Positions 47,220 through 60,290 of a stretch of 64,000 bases of DNA are shown here, in pieces; the stretch's first letter is position 1, and every line of letters begins with the position of its first letter. The stretch is from Paulownia fortunei (lineage: Eukaryota > Streptophyta > Magnoliopsida > Lamiales > Paulowniaceae): positions 16,844,278-16,908,277 of the forward strand of contig CM033114.1 of NCBI GenBank assembly GCA_019321725.1, given 5' to 3'. Made by a program: the position numbers and the translations under genes. The notes beneath the pieces are model-generated. The model was not told the DNA's origin. It saw only the letters and a list, made by a program, of their open reading frames with translations, and did no database searches.

Positions 47220-49400
47220 TGTAACACCCCCATTACTACGCAACTATATATATAATATAATTTGACATGATAGAACCTGTGTGCATATATGAAATATTTT
47301 TTTGTAACACTTTAGAAAAGATAAATCACTTCTTACATGCACAACCCTGTTTAAAATACTTTCTAACACATGTCATGTATATAGCAGGGTCAGTATTTAT
47401 ATAAAAGCACAACACCCACAACGACCCAATATTTACATACTTATTTACAATAAAGTTTTAAAAGCGAAATATAGTACCAGTTTAAAAATATAATACAACA
47501 GACTCAAAATATAACAAGCCAACAAAATAGCCCAACAGGTCGTCATCCATGTACACACTCTCTCAGACACCTACAGGAGCTCCAACCACCGTTCAACCAA
47601 TAAAAGATGCTTCAAGTATCGCCGTACTCACTTACAATGCATAAAGTATATGAGTTGACGCTTAGCAAGTAATGATTATGCATGTCAAAAAATAATCCAC
47701 AATATCAAGTCATGCATATCAAAATACTATGCCCACAATGTAATTTTATGCATCAAATATTTCTCTCAAAATCATTTCTTTCTTGGGCCCCTGACTAATG
47801 CTACTATCCCATACACTAGAAAAGAGTTCTGTACACCGCCATAGTCCAATGGCCAATCATCATATAAGCATGCAAATCCATGCATACTCATACGTATGCA
47901 AATCTATGCACGCAAACCTGCAAATCCATGCATAAAATCATGCAAATTCATGCATGCTTTGGTGCACTAGTAGTGGTCAGCAAAATATTTTTCTTTCTCA
48001 AAATCATACCGTGCAATGCAAAATTTATCACAATGCTCGTATATGATGCATGCTCATGCTAATGCCCATGTATGTATGCTCAATAGACATAAATGATAGT
48101 AATGTGTGTCCTCTACTTTGCACATATGACCTATGGTATTACATATAAATCACACATTTAATATGTTTATGCATTGTAGTTGCAAATGAATCTTTACTTA
48201 CCTTTCACTTAGTTGGTGGCTTAGTCTAGATTTGTTTATTATTCTCCTCCAATCTTAGATGTAAAATAGTCTGTAATATTACCAACGTCAAGCACCATTC
48301 CCAATTTGACAAGTTGAAAGAAAAAATATCATACTAAGACCTTAAACACCAAGCTATCTGGGTTTTACAAACTAGAACCCAATCTAGTCCCTCCAATACC
48401 TTAATTTCTCATCTTAGATACATGTAAACATCATATAATTGAAGTATTATAACTCTAATATCATGTACCTAATTGTTAACACTCAATAGCAACATGTCTA
48501 GGTTGAAATATGCTAAGTTATCATATGGGATAGATTCACATTTTCATATCTACTTGCTGTCCAATTTAGTTGCATGATAATTTTGACTTCCCTAAATATA
48601 TACAATCACTCCCAAATTTTTATCACACTTAGATAACATGTATATAAATATAACCATATCATAGAATTGATAAAAATCATGGATATAGCTTCCAAGTTCA
48701 GCTCCCTTCACAACATACTGAAACAGATTATTTTCCTACCGTGACAGTTTTGCACACTTCATGACATTAATGATTTTGGTACCCTTACGTATATTCAATC
48801 TCTCCCAATTTATATAACATATACACAGAGACCACCAGGTTATATTCTTGCCAAAACTAATGGATTTATTTCCCCTAATTCAGTCTCCTTCACAGCACAC
48901 CAAAACAGATTTTGCTACTTTGGCAGTTTGAGTGTTTCTCCAATATCATTCTCTATTTCAATTTATAACCGATCAAAAATTATTGCAATACTCTTAACTT
49001 ATATATAAACATGTATATGATGATAATTATAGGTTTTATTCAACATACTATACACTTTTGAAGTCTAAAATACAAGAATACAACAAGGTGACAGTTTCTA
49101 GCACAAGTGATTTCTATCAAATATTTCCAACCACAAACCCTTTCTTTATGCATCAAAGCCTATCTAATAACATCATAACATATTTATAAATAATATTAAA
49201 AGCTTAATAAGCCAATAAACCTCAAAATAAATATGAAAGTCATGCCAAACCCGTAGGTTAAGCTCACCTTGCATAATTTTCTACTTAAACTTGGTTATTT
49301 CTCCTTCCTTTGCTTGTTTTGCCTCCTTTTTCCATTGGAATCACTTAGAACCTATTTAGAGAGCTTTTTCCATGTATTTAGAAGTTGAAATGGTTTAGAA
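47220..49400 (-). mobile_element. LTR-like repeat fragment starting TGTAACACCCCC (minus copy)
   Basis: Inverted relative of 43250-44950. The minus strand contains GTGTACATGGATGACGACCT, 'GCATTGTAAGTGAG', 'GCCACTACTAGTG', AGGTAAGTAAAG and ends GGGGGTGTTACA at 47220. It is less truncated at its inner 5' side, but no opposite terminus was found, so it is a fragment. Many 'ATGCATG'-type steps occur at 47690-48060. Confidence 0.6.
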
Positions 49401-50340
49401 TAAGGTTCAAGTCATGGCTGTTAGCTTAAGAGTGAATAATAAGTTGAGGTGCTAGCTTGATAAGTCTAAGCATGAGGTGGCATATAATGGTATAATCTGA
49501 TTTTCTCCCTTATCTTGCAGCCCTAATCTTGTGTGTCTCGCATATTATTATTTGGTTGCAACCTATCTTCATCACCGTTCATTCTCGTAGCTAGTTCCTA
49601 TGTCCGTTCATTAGGTTTTTACCCAAAAAATCATCGATTCTTGCCCGATTTGATAAGTTTATGCACCGAAAGTGTTATAAGCCTATGAACCTAGTTATAT
49701 AATATTTAAATTATAGTATTGTATGTCTAGTTGTCCCAAGTGTATGATTTAAATATACATATAATATTAAAATTTATGATCGAACCGACTCCCTTTTTAT
49801 AAACTTTTCGATAATCCCTTTCGAACTCCTAAGGTTACCACGTGTAACCTAGCACTATTCACTATATTGATACCTAAATTTCTTCTTATCTCAATACAAA
49901 ATCAACCACTTAGGTTAGGGGATTCGATAATCAATACCGTGCGAGAGCTTCAAAATTAAGTTTAATGGTTAACAATGTCGTATAAAATAAAATGAATTAT
50001 ATGATGTCATACCAATGCAAATAGCGCGTAATTAACATGTAATACATGAATCATATGTGGCCATATGAATAGTAGTAAGAGGCTCGGGTTTCTGCTGCAC
50101 ATCTTCGTATTAAGCAAGTTTATTGACCAGGCATGAGGGGTAACTAAGTAGCAATAATTATGCTTGTGGACTTATTTTTCCTTTGGCAATTTTTTAATAT
50201 TTTCCTATGATTTGAACCCAGAATTTATTCTCTCATCTTTCTCAATAATAGTATTTGATTAGAGTTAGAGTTCTCAGCTATAATTTGTAGGTAGCTTGGT
50301 AGACTTGACCATGGATGCGGAACCGCCGATTCCACGAGTT
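49401..50340. other. intergenic or unresolved repeat DNA
   Basis: No coding sequence recognised. It may continue the minus-copy LTR-like repeat. Confidence 0.4.
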
Positions 50341-50349
50341 GGGAAATTT

Positions 50350-51740
50350 CAATCCTTAACCGTAACTAGCAGGGCCAGTTATGGGTCGGGTCTGCTGGGT
50401 CTGGGCTGAGTCTAACCCTTATTTTTCTTTTTGAAAATTTATCATTTGTTAATTAAAATTTAATTCTATAAAAGTACAACTTTTTAAAAACAAAAAAAAG
50501 GGCTTGAAGTCTTAAACTTAAATTTGAATGAAATTTTTTTAACTTAAATTTAAAAAAAATATTAATTTTTTAACTTAATAAAAAAATTAACTTAAATTCA
50601 AAAAATAAAAAAATGCATCAACTTGGAGTTTTAAAGTTTAAACTTGTTTCAATAAAAAAAATGCCCTTAAATTTGACTTAGGTCTAAGGAGATGACTGAA
50701 TTTTAAATTTAATTCTCCTAAAAAAAAGAAAAAATAATTCAATTAAGCCCTTAAACATATTCATTACTAGTCAAACCATTTATGTTATAATAGTATGGAA
50801 TTATGATTAGTTCTCTCTCTCTCTCTCATTTTATCTCTTTCTATCTCTCTCTTTTGAATTAAATGGTTAAACTCATTATTACATCATAATATTTTTAATC
50901 ACTATTAACAATCAACAACTAACGACTACTAACAATCAACCATCACTATCAATTAGTATTTTCAAAAATACAAATACACATGCTATCATGGAACTTGCAT
51001 CAAATATTTTAAAATTTTAAATTTCAATTTTTGCGTTTGAACAATGTTATATTATTACAAAAATAGTATAATATTTTATAGGCATCAAATTTGTCAGAAA
51101 TATTTATAGGTGTCGATGTGCATATATACGCTTATAATTCAAATAAATAAGAATATTTATCTTACATTGAAATGTGCCTCTATGAATATGTCATGAGTGA
51201 AACTTTACGACTATAAACGATTCAAAAACTAATTATTTTGTCCAAATATAATAGAATATTAAATTTAAGTAAGTTTTTTTCAATATTAGTGATGTTAAAT
51301 AGTTAATTTAAGTAAGATGGTAATTATAAAAAATTATAAAATGTTTTAAAAATAAATAAGAATAAGAAATTTAAAACTCATAAATTTTTATTCTTACATT
51401 ACGCAAGAATTATACCTTTTGAATTGGTAAATCATAGTGAACAAAATACTCGAATTGAGATGTGGAAAGATGAACCCAAAATTTTATTATAATATGGATT
51501 GAGGAATAGGGGCAATTAAGTGAATAAGTTGAAAATAGGTAAGGGAATATTTAAAAAAAAAAAACTGGACCTGACGGGTTAAACTCGGGGGGGTCAAAGG
51601 GTTGGACCCATTGAGTAAGCCCGACGGGTCAATGGGTTGGGGAAATCCAACCTGTAACTGACCCTTGATCCCAAGGGTCAGTTATGGGTTGAACACATTG
51701 ACCACGAGACAGTTATGGGTTGAGTTTAGTTCTGACCCAA
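50350..51740. mobile_element. possible non-autonomous element with inverted GGGTCAGTTATGGGT-type ends
   Basis: The left edge reads AGGGCCAGTTATGGGTCGGG. On the right, 51640-51672 read on the minus strand gives AGGGTCAGTTACAGGTTGG, and direct copies of CAGTTATGGGTTGA occur at 51680 and 51710. The interior is AT-rich with a CT microsatellite at about 50813-50828. End motifs resemble hAT-type non-autonomous elements, but no 8-bp target duplication was found. Confidence 0.35.
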
Positions 51741-51937
51741 TCCGTAGTCAGGTCTATAGATTAGTTTTTTGAAAATTTGTAATGCTAACACATTTATTTG
51801 ATGTTTTGTCATGTGAATTTATGAATATTATTGCTTGCTTTCTTTTGTTTTTCATGACATTGCTTTCATTTTAAGATTCGACATAATCTTTCATTTCCAT
51901 GGGGTGAAAAACTAGGGGTTGAGTCATAGCATCTCTC

Positions 51938-52506
51938 CTAGTTGCGGCGCACTTGGGGCTTCGAAATGGTTCTCATGACTCTTTTCCTTAACATGGAGTA
52001 GGGATACACCTCTTTAGTACCAATCGCTCGGAGGGGATTGAGATATACTAGGACACCATCGAGCTTATTTAGTATGAGCAAAGTGTAAAGTGCGGTGGGC
52101 GAGGATAGCCTCAAATGCCTTAACCAAAATGGTGTGGTCAAGGAGAGGTTGTTGTACCTTAGACCTTTTCAAAGTCTATATAGTCGTAGCCTCTAGGGTG
52201 ATGGTCTTGTCTACTCCAAATACATAGGACTTTGAGAGGAATTCCCGAGGGAATTGATGCCATTTTTAGTCTACCTGAGTATAGGAATGAGTCTAGGGAA
52301 GATGAGGAGTCTTCTGACTTGGAAGAAGGGAATAACACCTTGGGGTCTAGTGAGTTCTTCGCCTTGATCGAGGTGAGAGGAGTGGCATGCCGCCTAGTCA
52401 AGATGAGAGGCATAGTGCTGATTGAGGTGGCACTGATGTAGGCTGGAGCAGAGATGGCAGTAGGCCTTCTTCCTCCCTCCCTGAAAGGGTGACGAATGTA
52501 TATCAT
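51938..52506 (-). pseudogene. unidentified broken ORF pair, probably transposon-derived
   Basis: One frame (52506-52159) contains IPLKVLCIWSRQDHHPRGYD and stops after DFEKV. Another frame (52141-51938) reads HLRLSSPTALYTLLILNKL and YPYSMLRKRVMRTISKPQ. Composition is unlike the surrounding AT-rich DNA, suggesting a former coding region with frameshifts. I do not recognise the family; its position next to a gypsy relic hints at a retroelement origin. Confidence 0.3.
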
Positions 52507-54985
52507 TGTCGCATGATATAACTAGTAATGCTAGAGAATAGCTCATTGAGGTGCCACCAGAGGTCACTCTGAAGAGACCTCATGACTTTTCTCTTACTTC
52601 TGCTCCCCAACATGGTACAAAAAAGGGTTGCTACATACTAATATTGTGATTCCTCCCTCAAAAGTTTTCAAAAAAATTCTGAAATTCTTCCCCTTTTTTT
52701 GGCTTTTTCTCCTTTTTCTCTCCACCAATTTAGTGTATCCCACTAGAGCACCACATGAGTAATGATGTATAGGTGTATCTAATGTGTATAACTAATAAAT
52801 ATGCCAAACTTCATGATCCAATGACACTTGTTGCAAAAAAATGCATCAACATCTTTTGGCTAGCAAGGTAGTACCTAGTTATAGAATAACGGTACTTAGG
52901 TGCCTTGTATTCTATTTTGCCATTTTAGATAGTGCCTAGGCGCCCTATTTTGGCACATAGGCGCAGTTGCTGTAGTTTTTTTCACCGTCACTTTAGTACT
53001 TTAATACTGTTCAATAATTTTTAACTAATTTTTGACCTCTTTTTAGGATGAATTAGCTTTTATTTCTCTAATAAATTATAGTTCTATGTCTTGGCTTTCC
53101 ATAGGCACTTGAATCAATTAAATATGACATCTTTGGAGAGAGTTACGTCTTGAAAATCAAGATGTGTCATACCAGCAAATTTTAGCCCAATGCTGACCCT
53201 TGAACTCGGTGTTTCTCATTGAGATCAATAGAATTGAATTTTGTGGTAAACATAAAAGTTGTTGATATATTGTTTGGCTTTCCAATGAATTAAGAATTAA
53301 GTCAAAATAATATTTGAGTAAAGTTTTATGATTGAAATACTAAAAGTACCATCATTTGCACCACAATTCGAATTTTTCAACATTTCAACCAAGTTTTTGA
53401 TTTCTTTCCATCTGCTTCTCTTTTTGTCATTACCTATAAGATTTTAAACTTAATGTATAAAAAGTAACAAAAACACTTGAAAACAAAGTAAATTTTAATC
53501 AAAAGTTATATGAATTGTTTACATAAAACTAACTTATCAAATACCCCCAAACTTGAAGATTTGCTCCTCCTCAAGCATTAAATATGAAATTCTCAATAAC
53601 AACCCCTCTATAAATCAGGTTATCAAAGCAAGAAAGATTTTTCTAACATCTCATCTCAAAAGATTAGAAAAATATACCAAGTTTACATGTTAACATGCAT
53701 ATTAGTTTCACTTAACTTCATTGTCTTGTGTGTGTGAGTATGAAAGTAGTAATTTATCAACTTTTATTTATTATCTAGATAGGTTTATAAAGTCAACTAC
53801 TCATATTTGATCCATTTTTAAAATGCTTACCAAACTCCATAGGCTTATTTTTCACACTTGTCCCCACTAATGTAGATAGATCATAACATCAAAGATCAAA
53901 AGGACTTCCAAAACTTGTATTATGAGGCTTAGGTAAGCTTGGTGAGTTAATATGATGTCATTTGCTTTGAGACAAAGCCTAATTGCACTATTATGGAGGT
54001 CCCTGTGGGGGACTTGGCCCAAGTAAGTTGTTCCTCATTCTTGCACTTAGTCCATTTACTTAATTTTTTCAATCAAGTTGATGTTTCGACTTGTATAACC
54101 ATTAGTTACTTTTGTTGGTAGACTATTTCTAATTGGATACTTTGTGCGAGCCTGAGCTCAGTCGTTGATTCAATGTATAATTGTTTTTGCTTATGTTGAG
54201 GTTACACCTCTTAGAATTTTTGTCGCTCGGTATAATATTTATTGCTTATAATACTTATGATGTAGAAAGTTGGTATGAATTCTAATATTTAGGAGCCAAT
54301 AGAACTCATCAAGTATAAAGGTTGGTATGACCTTTCGAGTAAGAAAACCGGTATGGCTTCTTGAAAGAGAAGATCAGTAGGATCTCTCAAGTAGGAAGCC
54401 GGTATTTTATGAGTCTGTTATCTTGAGGGGGTTCTCTTTGACTACCTAGGGCTAAGTGTATATTAACCTCAATGGCCATTAGGATATCTTGAAATGTATT
54501 TTGCCTTGGGCCTTAAGGGAAACTGAGTTGTGGGATTCCGAGGTCGAGCTGGCCAGGCTCATTAGTGACCTCAAGGGAATCTCGTCAAACTTCTGGGGTC
54601 ATGGCATTACTTGGGTTTGATTATACATAAGTAGAATACAAGTGCAGATAGATAGTAGAATATCAAGAAATTAATTGTATTGATAGAGAAACAAGTTTAT
54701 AAGTAAGTAAATTGCTACCTCTTGGGGCATGATAACATAGATCTACAAGCTTCCTAATGAATAAAGAAATAAAACTACTGGCCCTTGTTGGGCATAGAGT
54801 AGAAGATAAGATATGTGTTTCTACGTCTGCACTATTAGCAAACTTTGTCCGTGGGGCTTCAGGTGATGACTCCTATTACTCCGGCCATTGGAAAGCAATT
54901 ATTATCGTTATCCCCCTCTTGCCTGCACTAAGATGCTCCTGAGATGAGTTGTACAATCTTGGGGGGTTAGGTTTGGAGTGATGAT
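52507..54985. other. probable retroelement debris without clear domains
   Basis: No recognised protein motif. Phrases such as 'CCCCCAAACTTGAAGA' near 53545 are of the kind seen in non-coding parts of plant LTR elements. It may hold the decayed 3' part of the gypsy element to the right. Confidence 0.35.
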
Positions 54986-56430
54986 GGTTATCTTCAGCTT
55001 CATCAACATACTCCATCAGATAGTCATTTCAAATAAGCTTCTCAACCTCATTTCTCAAATGGTGGCACTCCTCTGTTGTGTGCCCATAGTCTTGGTGGAA
55101 GCAACAACATCTATCAGACGTCATCTACTTAGGATTATCTTTTATTGGTGGTGGCTACTGCACTAGTCCTTGTTGCTTGTCTACTACCAATATCTCTGAT
55201 AATTTAGCATTGAAGGCAGGTAAATGAGTGTAGCTTGATGGTGGTCCATGTCTTCTCTCTTCATTCCTCTTCTCCTCTACTCTTTCTCCTTCATTGTACT
55301 TTATCTTTCCATGATAACTTATCCCAATAGTTCCTCCACCTGGATATACTTCTTTGCTCAGGCTAAGAGCTGTTTTAGTGTAGTTGAGGGGTCTCCCGAT
55401 AATTGATTCCTTGAACCTTCTATGCAAAAACTTTTATTGCATAATACCAACAAGCAACTTATAGTTTAACTGGGGAACCTCATGCACTACCTCCACAAAG
55501 CGTTATACAAACTCATGGAGGGTTTCCTTATCCTTTTGGGTAATTTTGAATAAGTACGTCGCCGTCTTTGGGTACTTATGGTTAATGGAAAATTGGTGCA
55601 AGAATCTTTATGTAAGATGTTCAAGACTGACCATGGTCTCCCCTAGGCAGTTGATTGAACCAAGTTAATGACCGCTTGATAAGGTAGTCCAAAAAATCTT
55701 GCAGTACACTGCATCACTCAAGTCATACAAGTCTGCTTTGGTGTAAAACTTGTCGAGGTGCTCTTGTGGGTCATTAGTTCCACCAAACTCAGTAATGTTA
55801 GCTATCTTGACTTCGGCAGGTAGGGACTCGGCTAAGATGGCGGGGGAGAACAGGCTTCGCTTAGGGGTACTACCACCAATGGGAGATAATCCTTATTTTG
55901 ATTGCGCGAGCCTACTAGGCAAATAAGTGCCATGATATGTGTCACCTTGGTCTCATCTCATCGTTTTGTATGACCTTCGAGGTAAGGACGTGCAATTGCT
56001 CACATCCTCGTGAGTGTTGGTTGCTCTGTGTCTCGGGGTTTCATGCCTTAGCTCAGTCCATTCAGGTGCCAAAGTTGAATCTCGGCTTCTGCGAGATAAT
56101 TAAAGGGCTCTTCACTGTGTTGGTTAGTAGCACTTCACCTCATTCACTTTACGCCTCTACTCAGTTCGATCAGGAGCTGGAGCTGGATCTTAGTCTCTGC
56201 AAGGTGACTGAGGGGGCTTCTCTTTATGTTGGTTAATTATTTCGGTTGCTGCATGGGTTGTCGCCTCTTCAACCATGATTCTCATTACTTCTTGGGTCAT
56301 GTGTAATACTGGCCCCCCTTGATAATGAGGAGACGGATCTCTTGGGTTAGCTGGAAGTGGGCGTTGGTCACCTCCAGCAATAACGGCCGCCTTTATTGTC
56401 ACGAGTGCCCCTAGTAAAGGAGTCACCTTG
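54986..56430 (-). pseudogene. Ty3/gypsy gag relic
   Basis: Minus-strand order: an N-terminal region (MTPLLGALVTIKAAVIAGGD from 56426), then FSPAILAESLPAEVKIANI, TEFGGTNDPQEHLDKFYTKA and DLYDLSDAVYCKIFWTTL (about 55670-55850), then WFNQLP, FLHQFSINHKYPKTATYLF and ITQKDKETLHEFV (retrotransposon gag core), KESIIGRPLNYTKTA, and a knuckle CCFHQDYGHTTEECHH (55060-55107). This is the capsid/nucleocapsid precursor of a plant gypsy element. Frameshifts and several stops break it, and no protease or reverse transcriptase was found downstream. Confidence 0.8.
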
Positions 56431-56589
56431 GGTGCTAGCTATTCTCACGGCTCTAGATTTTGACCGTATTCTCAATTATCAGATAGTATGTTCCCATAGA
56501 CAATGTCAAAATGATGTAGTATCACTCCTCTTCTCGAAACTCTTAGCTGAAAGTCAATTGCAATGTGGGTTACTACCTGCATCATAAAA

Positions 56590-56933
56590 AGTCGTTAGAG
56601 ATGCTAGGGGTTGACCTGGCAAAAATCCTCTAACGTTCAATTTAGTTCCAGAGAAAGTTAATGAAAGCTAGAGAACTTGAGAGCGGTTATGTGTGTAATT
56701 ATTTGCATACCTTTTAATAATAAAAGTTGAGGGTATTTATAATATTAATGTGAGGGTTGTTAGATCTTATGGCCTTTGTGTGCTTAGCTGAAGCATTATA
56801 GTTCAATTTTATGTATTTATGTGTGAATCTCATGAATTTGGCTTATTGGTCTTGTCTTTGTTCTGGACCATAATCCAAATAGACCCCTTGGACTTGGCTT
56901 ATTGAGCATGTTTTGGGTTTATGACCCATCAAC

Positions 56934-56950
<17 letters not shown>
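56590..56950 (-). repeat. partial 5' LTR of the gypsy element
   Basis: Just upstream (minus strand) of gag, TATTATAAATACCCTC looks like the LTR TATA region, followed by CTCAAGTTCTCTAGCTTTC, 'GAACGTTAGAGGATTTTTGCC' style U5 sequence and AGGTCAACCCC. The order promoter, transcribed part, then gag is as expected for an LTR. The outer end was not determined. Confidence 0.5.

Positions 56951-56976
<26 letters not shown>
56934..56976. repeat. compound (AT)n(GT)n microsatellite
   Basis: About nine AT units and about twelve GT units. Confidence 0.95.
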
Positions 56977-59900
56977 GTATATCCTTAATGGGAATTAGAA
57001 ATTTGAAGAATGCTAGAGTGGTAAATTTGGATTTGCAAGAAAGATTTACAATGAAATTTTAACAGTGTTCAAAGTTTTGAAATTTTGCCCAGCGAAAATC
57101 TGTGTTAGAGATTGGTATATTTCTACAATTAAACTTTCTATCAAAACAGAGTTAAGGCATTGAGTTGAGTTTATACCCCATAGAGATTGTTTTGTTAGAG
57201 TTCAAGGCATATTGAGTTGAGTTTTTACCCCAACAGAAATTGTTCGATGCTTAGCAAATTGTCTTTACTCCGAGGACAAGTATATTATTAGCATGACTTT
57301 TCCATTGGAAAATTTTCCTTTTTATTTCAATGAAATAAAGATCCAATTTCATTCATCGGTTCAACATCTAATCCTCTTTTCTTTACATTGCGTCTATGTA
57401 ATACATGCAACATCCGATATTTGAATAATTAACAAGTATCCAATTTCTTATGAAATGAGTTACATGTTAACCATCGTATACATGCAAGACCCATTGGGAC
57501 TGGGAGTTTGTTTCGTATTTTGCCTACCCTTCTAAAGAGTTATGAGACAACCCCAACTCCAACTCTTTCAAAGCCCTAAACAATCTGGCCCAGCCATATC
57601 ATGATATCCCAATTGTGCCAGTCCACCTTTTGTGATAAACCCATTCAGCAAAGTTATGAGCTAATCCATTTGTTTTTCTGCCAATCTTTCCAAGTATTTC
57701 CACTCAAACAATTCTGCGTGACTTCTTTTGTTTGCCCAACATTCTTTAATCCACTTCATACTGACTATTGGTGAAGCCCATATTAGGTTTTATTCTTAAC
57801 ATAAAATCTCCAAGAATTTGGATAAAATAAAATCATATAACTTATAAAATATTATATAATAATTCATAAAGTCGAATTAAAAGAGTGTTAATATCTAAAA
57901 TAGGGTCTTCTCACTTTTAATAAGAAGTTTATACGATCCTAATATTTTATTTTATTTTTTTGAAATTTATAAGCTCATCTTCTAAATTTTTTATCGAACA
58001 TTCTGAGACATCTTATAAACTATCAACAATCAAATAATTTCCGTCTTCTAAAATATCTTAAATAACTTATAAACTCAGTCGGAAGCCTTGTAAAAATTAG
58101 TGAGACAATACACTGTAATTAGAATGAGGCAATAGTGCAAAACCAGTCAATAAATTCCAATTTTCTGGTGCTAAATTAAATTTCCATGAGAAAAATAGGA
58201 GAGATGGAGTATCTCATCATAGATATCAGGAGAAACTGTTGGGACTTATTGTGTGCTATCCACTACAAAGTTTGATTATTACCAATAATTTAACAAGTTG
58301 TAATTGAATAATCCAACAACTTGGGTTATATATTTATATATATAAGTGCTTAAGTTGTCAAGTTGTAGTAAACAATTTTGTCCATATTAGCAACTTGCAT
58401 TACCTTACTCACCAACCAAACCAACATAGATACGATTACATGAGCACACTTTTAGTTGCCTCAAGCAGGAACAAGACAAAATTGATTTACTATTTTTCAA
58501 CTCAATAAAATGGAGCATAATTGTCCAATATGATTAGGCATGGACTTTTGTTTTTTTCCACCCAAAATAAACTTAAAAAAAGAAACAAATAATTGGACAT
58601 AAACTATATATATATATATATAGATATATATGCACCATTTATTCAAAAAATCTTGTGGACGCATAGCTTAAATTGTAAAAATTGAAAATGAAAGACTAAA
58701 ATTCTAAAGTCGTAGTTGATTCCATCAGAAGTTTAACCGATCGTTAAGTATTTAGCCTAATTTCATATAAGTTATTATTTATGATATATTAATTATGATG
58801 TAATTTTCTATTTAATCATTTTATTAAAATAATTAAATAAAATATGTGAATTTTGCATTATGTTTGACCACTAACAAAAAGTAACAGGTTCAGTTCATGC
58901 ATCTAGACTTGGTAGACAACTATACTATATAATATACCTTGGGAGTTGATCGAGCCAACTAAATAACTCACTGCAAATGGGATCTTTTTTTTTTTTTTTT
59001 CCCAAGCAAAGTGGTGTCACAAGCAAATGTTTTCTTATTGATTGCTTTTTGAAAGTTATGGTTAGAACAATTAATGAGTTGAATCTTAGGTTATAAAACT
59101 ATTTTCAGATACTTGGGACATATATATATATATATATGGGGTGAACATTCAACATCATGAATATTATTATTTTTTATTTGCAAATCCATAGTACATTCTT
59201 TTTCAAACCAAATAATTAAATATTGGAAAATAAACTATGCCTTAAAAGATACTTAAATGTGGCCAACTTAGAGAAGATTTGTCCAATCATGGGAAAATTA
59301 GTCATTACCAAGTGGGTTTGTTAAACAATTTGATTCCTACGCAGAGTAAATGGAGGTTTATCTACTAGTAACTAATTTTTATTTTTTTTTAAAAAGACAC
59401 GATAGGGTACATTAGCATATACAAATGTTAATGACTAGTTGAGTATATCTACAAATTGATTAATGATGAGTTTATCTAAAAAAATAAATTTTGAGGATGA
59501 ATTTTACTAAATATTTATAATAAATGATATTAAATCAAACATCATGTGTTTAAGTTACAATCAAGAGGTGGCGGAGGTGACATCGAAATGCATTGCAATA
59601 TTCGCTCAAGACTAACTAAAGGATTTAGTGTATAGCCTGCCGTTGTAGGTGTTGGGATTATGGAGTATGATGATTTGTCATAATTTGCATTTGCAATGTA
59701 TGAGACTTATCTCAAATAAAAATTATAGACTTTTAATAAGGAGTTTATAACTCTTTCTACACTCTTCCTTTAATAATTAACTTTTGAGGGTGATTTTTAT
59801 CCTAAAAATTATGACTAATAACAAAAAATAAGTAATATATCAAGATATTAAGCATGCCTACTAATTGACTAATGGTGTGGATTAGGAACTTAACAAGAGC

Positions 59901-60120
59901 ATTTTTGAAAAGTATTTAGCATTATATATAACAATTGATACAATGTGTTTATCACTTCCAATGGTCCAATTATAATATGTTGTGTAGTAGTGGTCCCTTC
60001 ACTTCCTCATTTTTCACCACTATGTCCTAATTTTCATGCAAAGGTCAGTTTTCCATCTTGAAAATATCTTTGCTTTAAGAATCTCCTTTCCTCTCAAGAT
60101 TTGTGAAAGAGAGATACAAG
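56977..60120. other. AT-rich intergenic DNA
   Basis: No intact gene recognised. TA microsatellites occur at about 58604-58632 and 59120-59138, and a T run at 58987-59000. A weak RNase H-like translation at 57480-57790 was not accepted. Confidence 0.45.
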
Positions 60121-60290
60121 GCAAAAAAAAAAAAACAAAAAACAAAAAACAAAAAACAAAACAAAACAATTCTTGGGTTTTCAATCTCTTGTAAGTTGAT
60201 GTTCAATGATTTGATTAATAATTTTAGTGAGGAAAAAGGAAAATATGAAAAACTATACACATTCATTTGTTTGTTTGTTTGTTTGTTTTT
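60121..60290. repeat. A-rich (CAAAAAA)n and (TTTG)n runs
   Basis: 60123-60168 is made of AAAAAC-type units, and 60265-60289 of TTTG units. Simple sequence only. Confidence 0.85.

Noticed and set aside
57480..57790. Minus-strand fragment reading KTNGLAHNFAEWVYHKRW, reminiscent of RNase H domain ends in plant LINE elements
   Set aside because: Only about 18 residues fit, with stops close on both sides; too weak to annotate.
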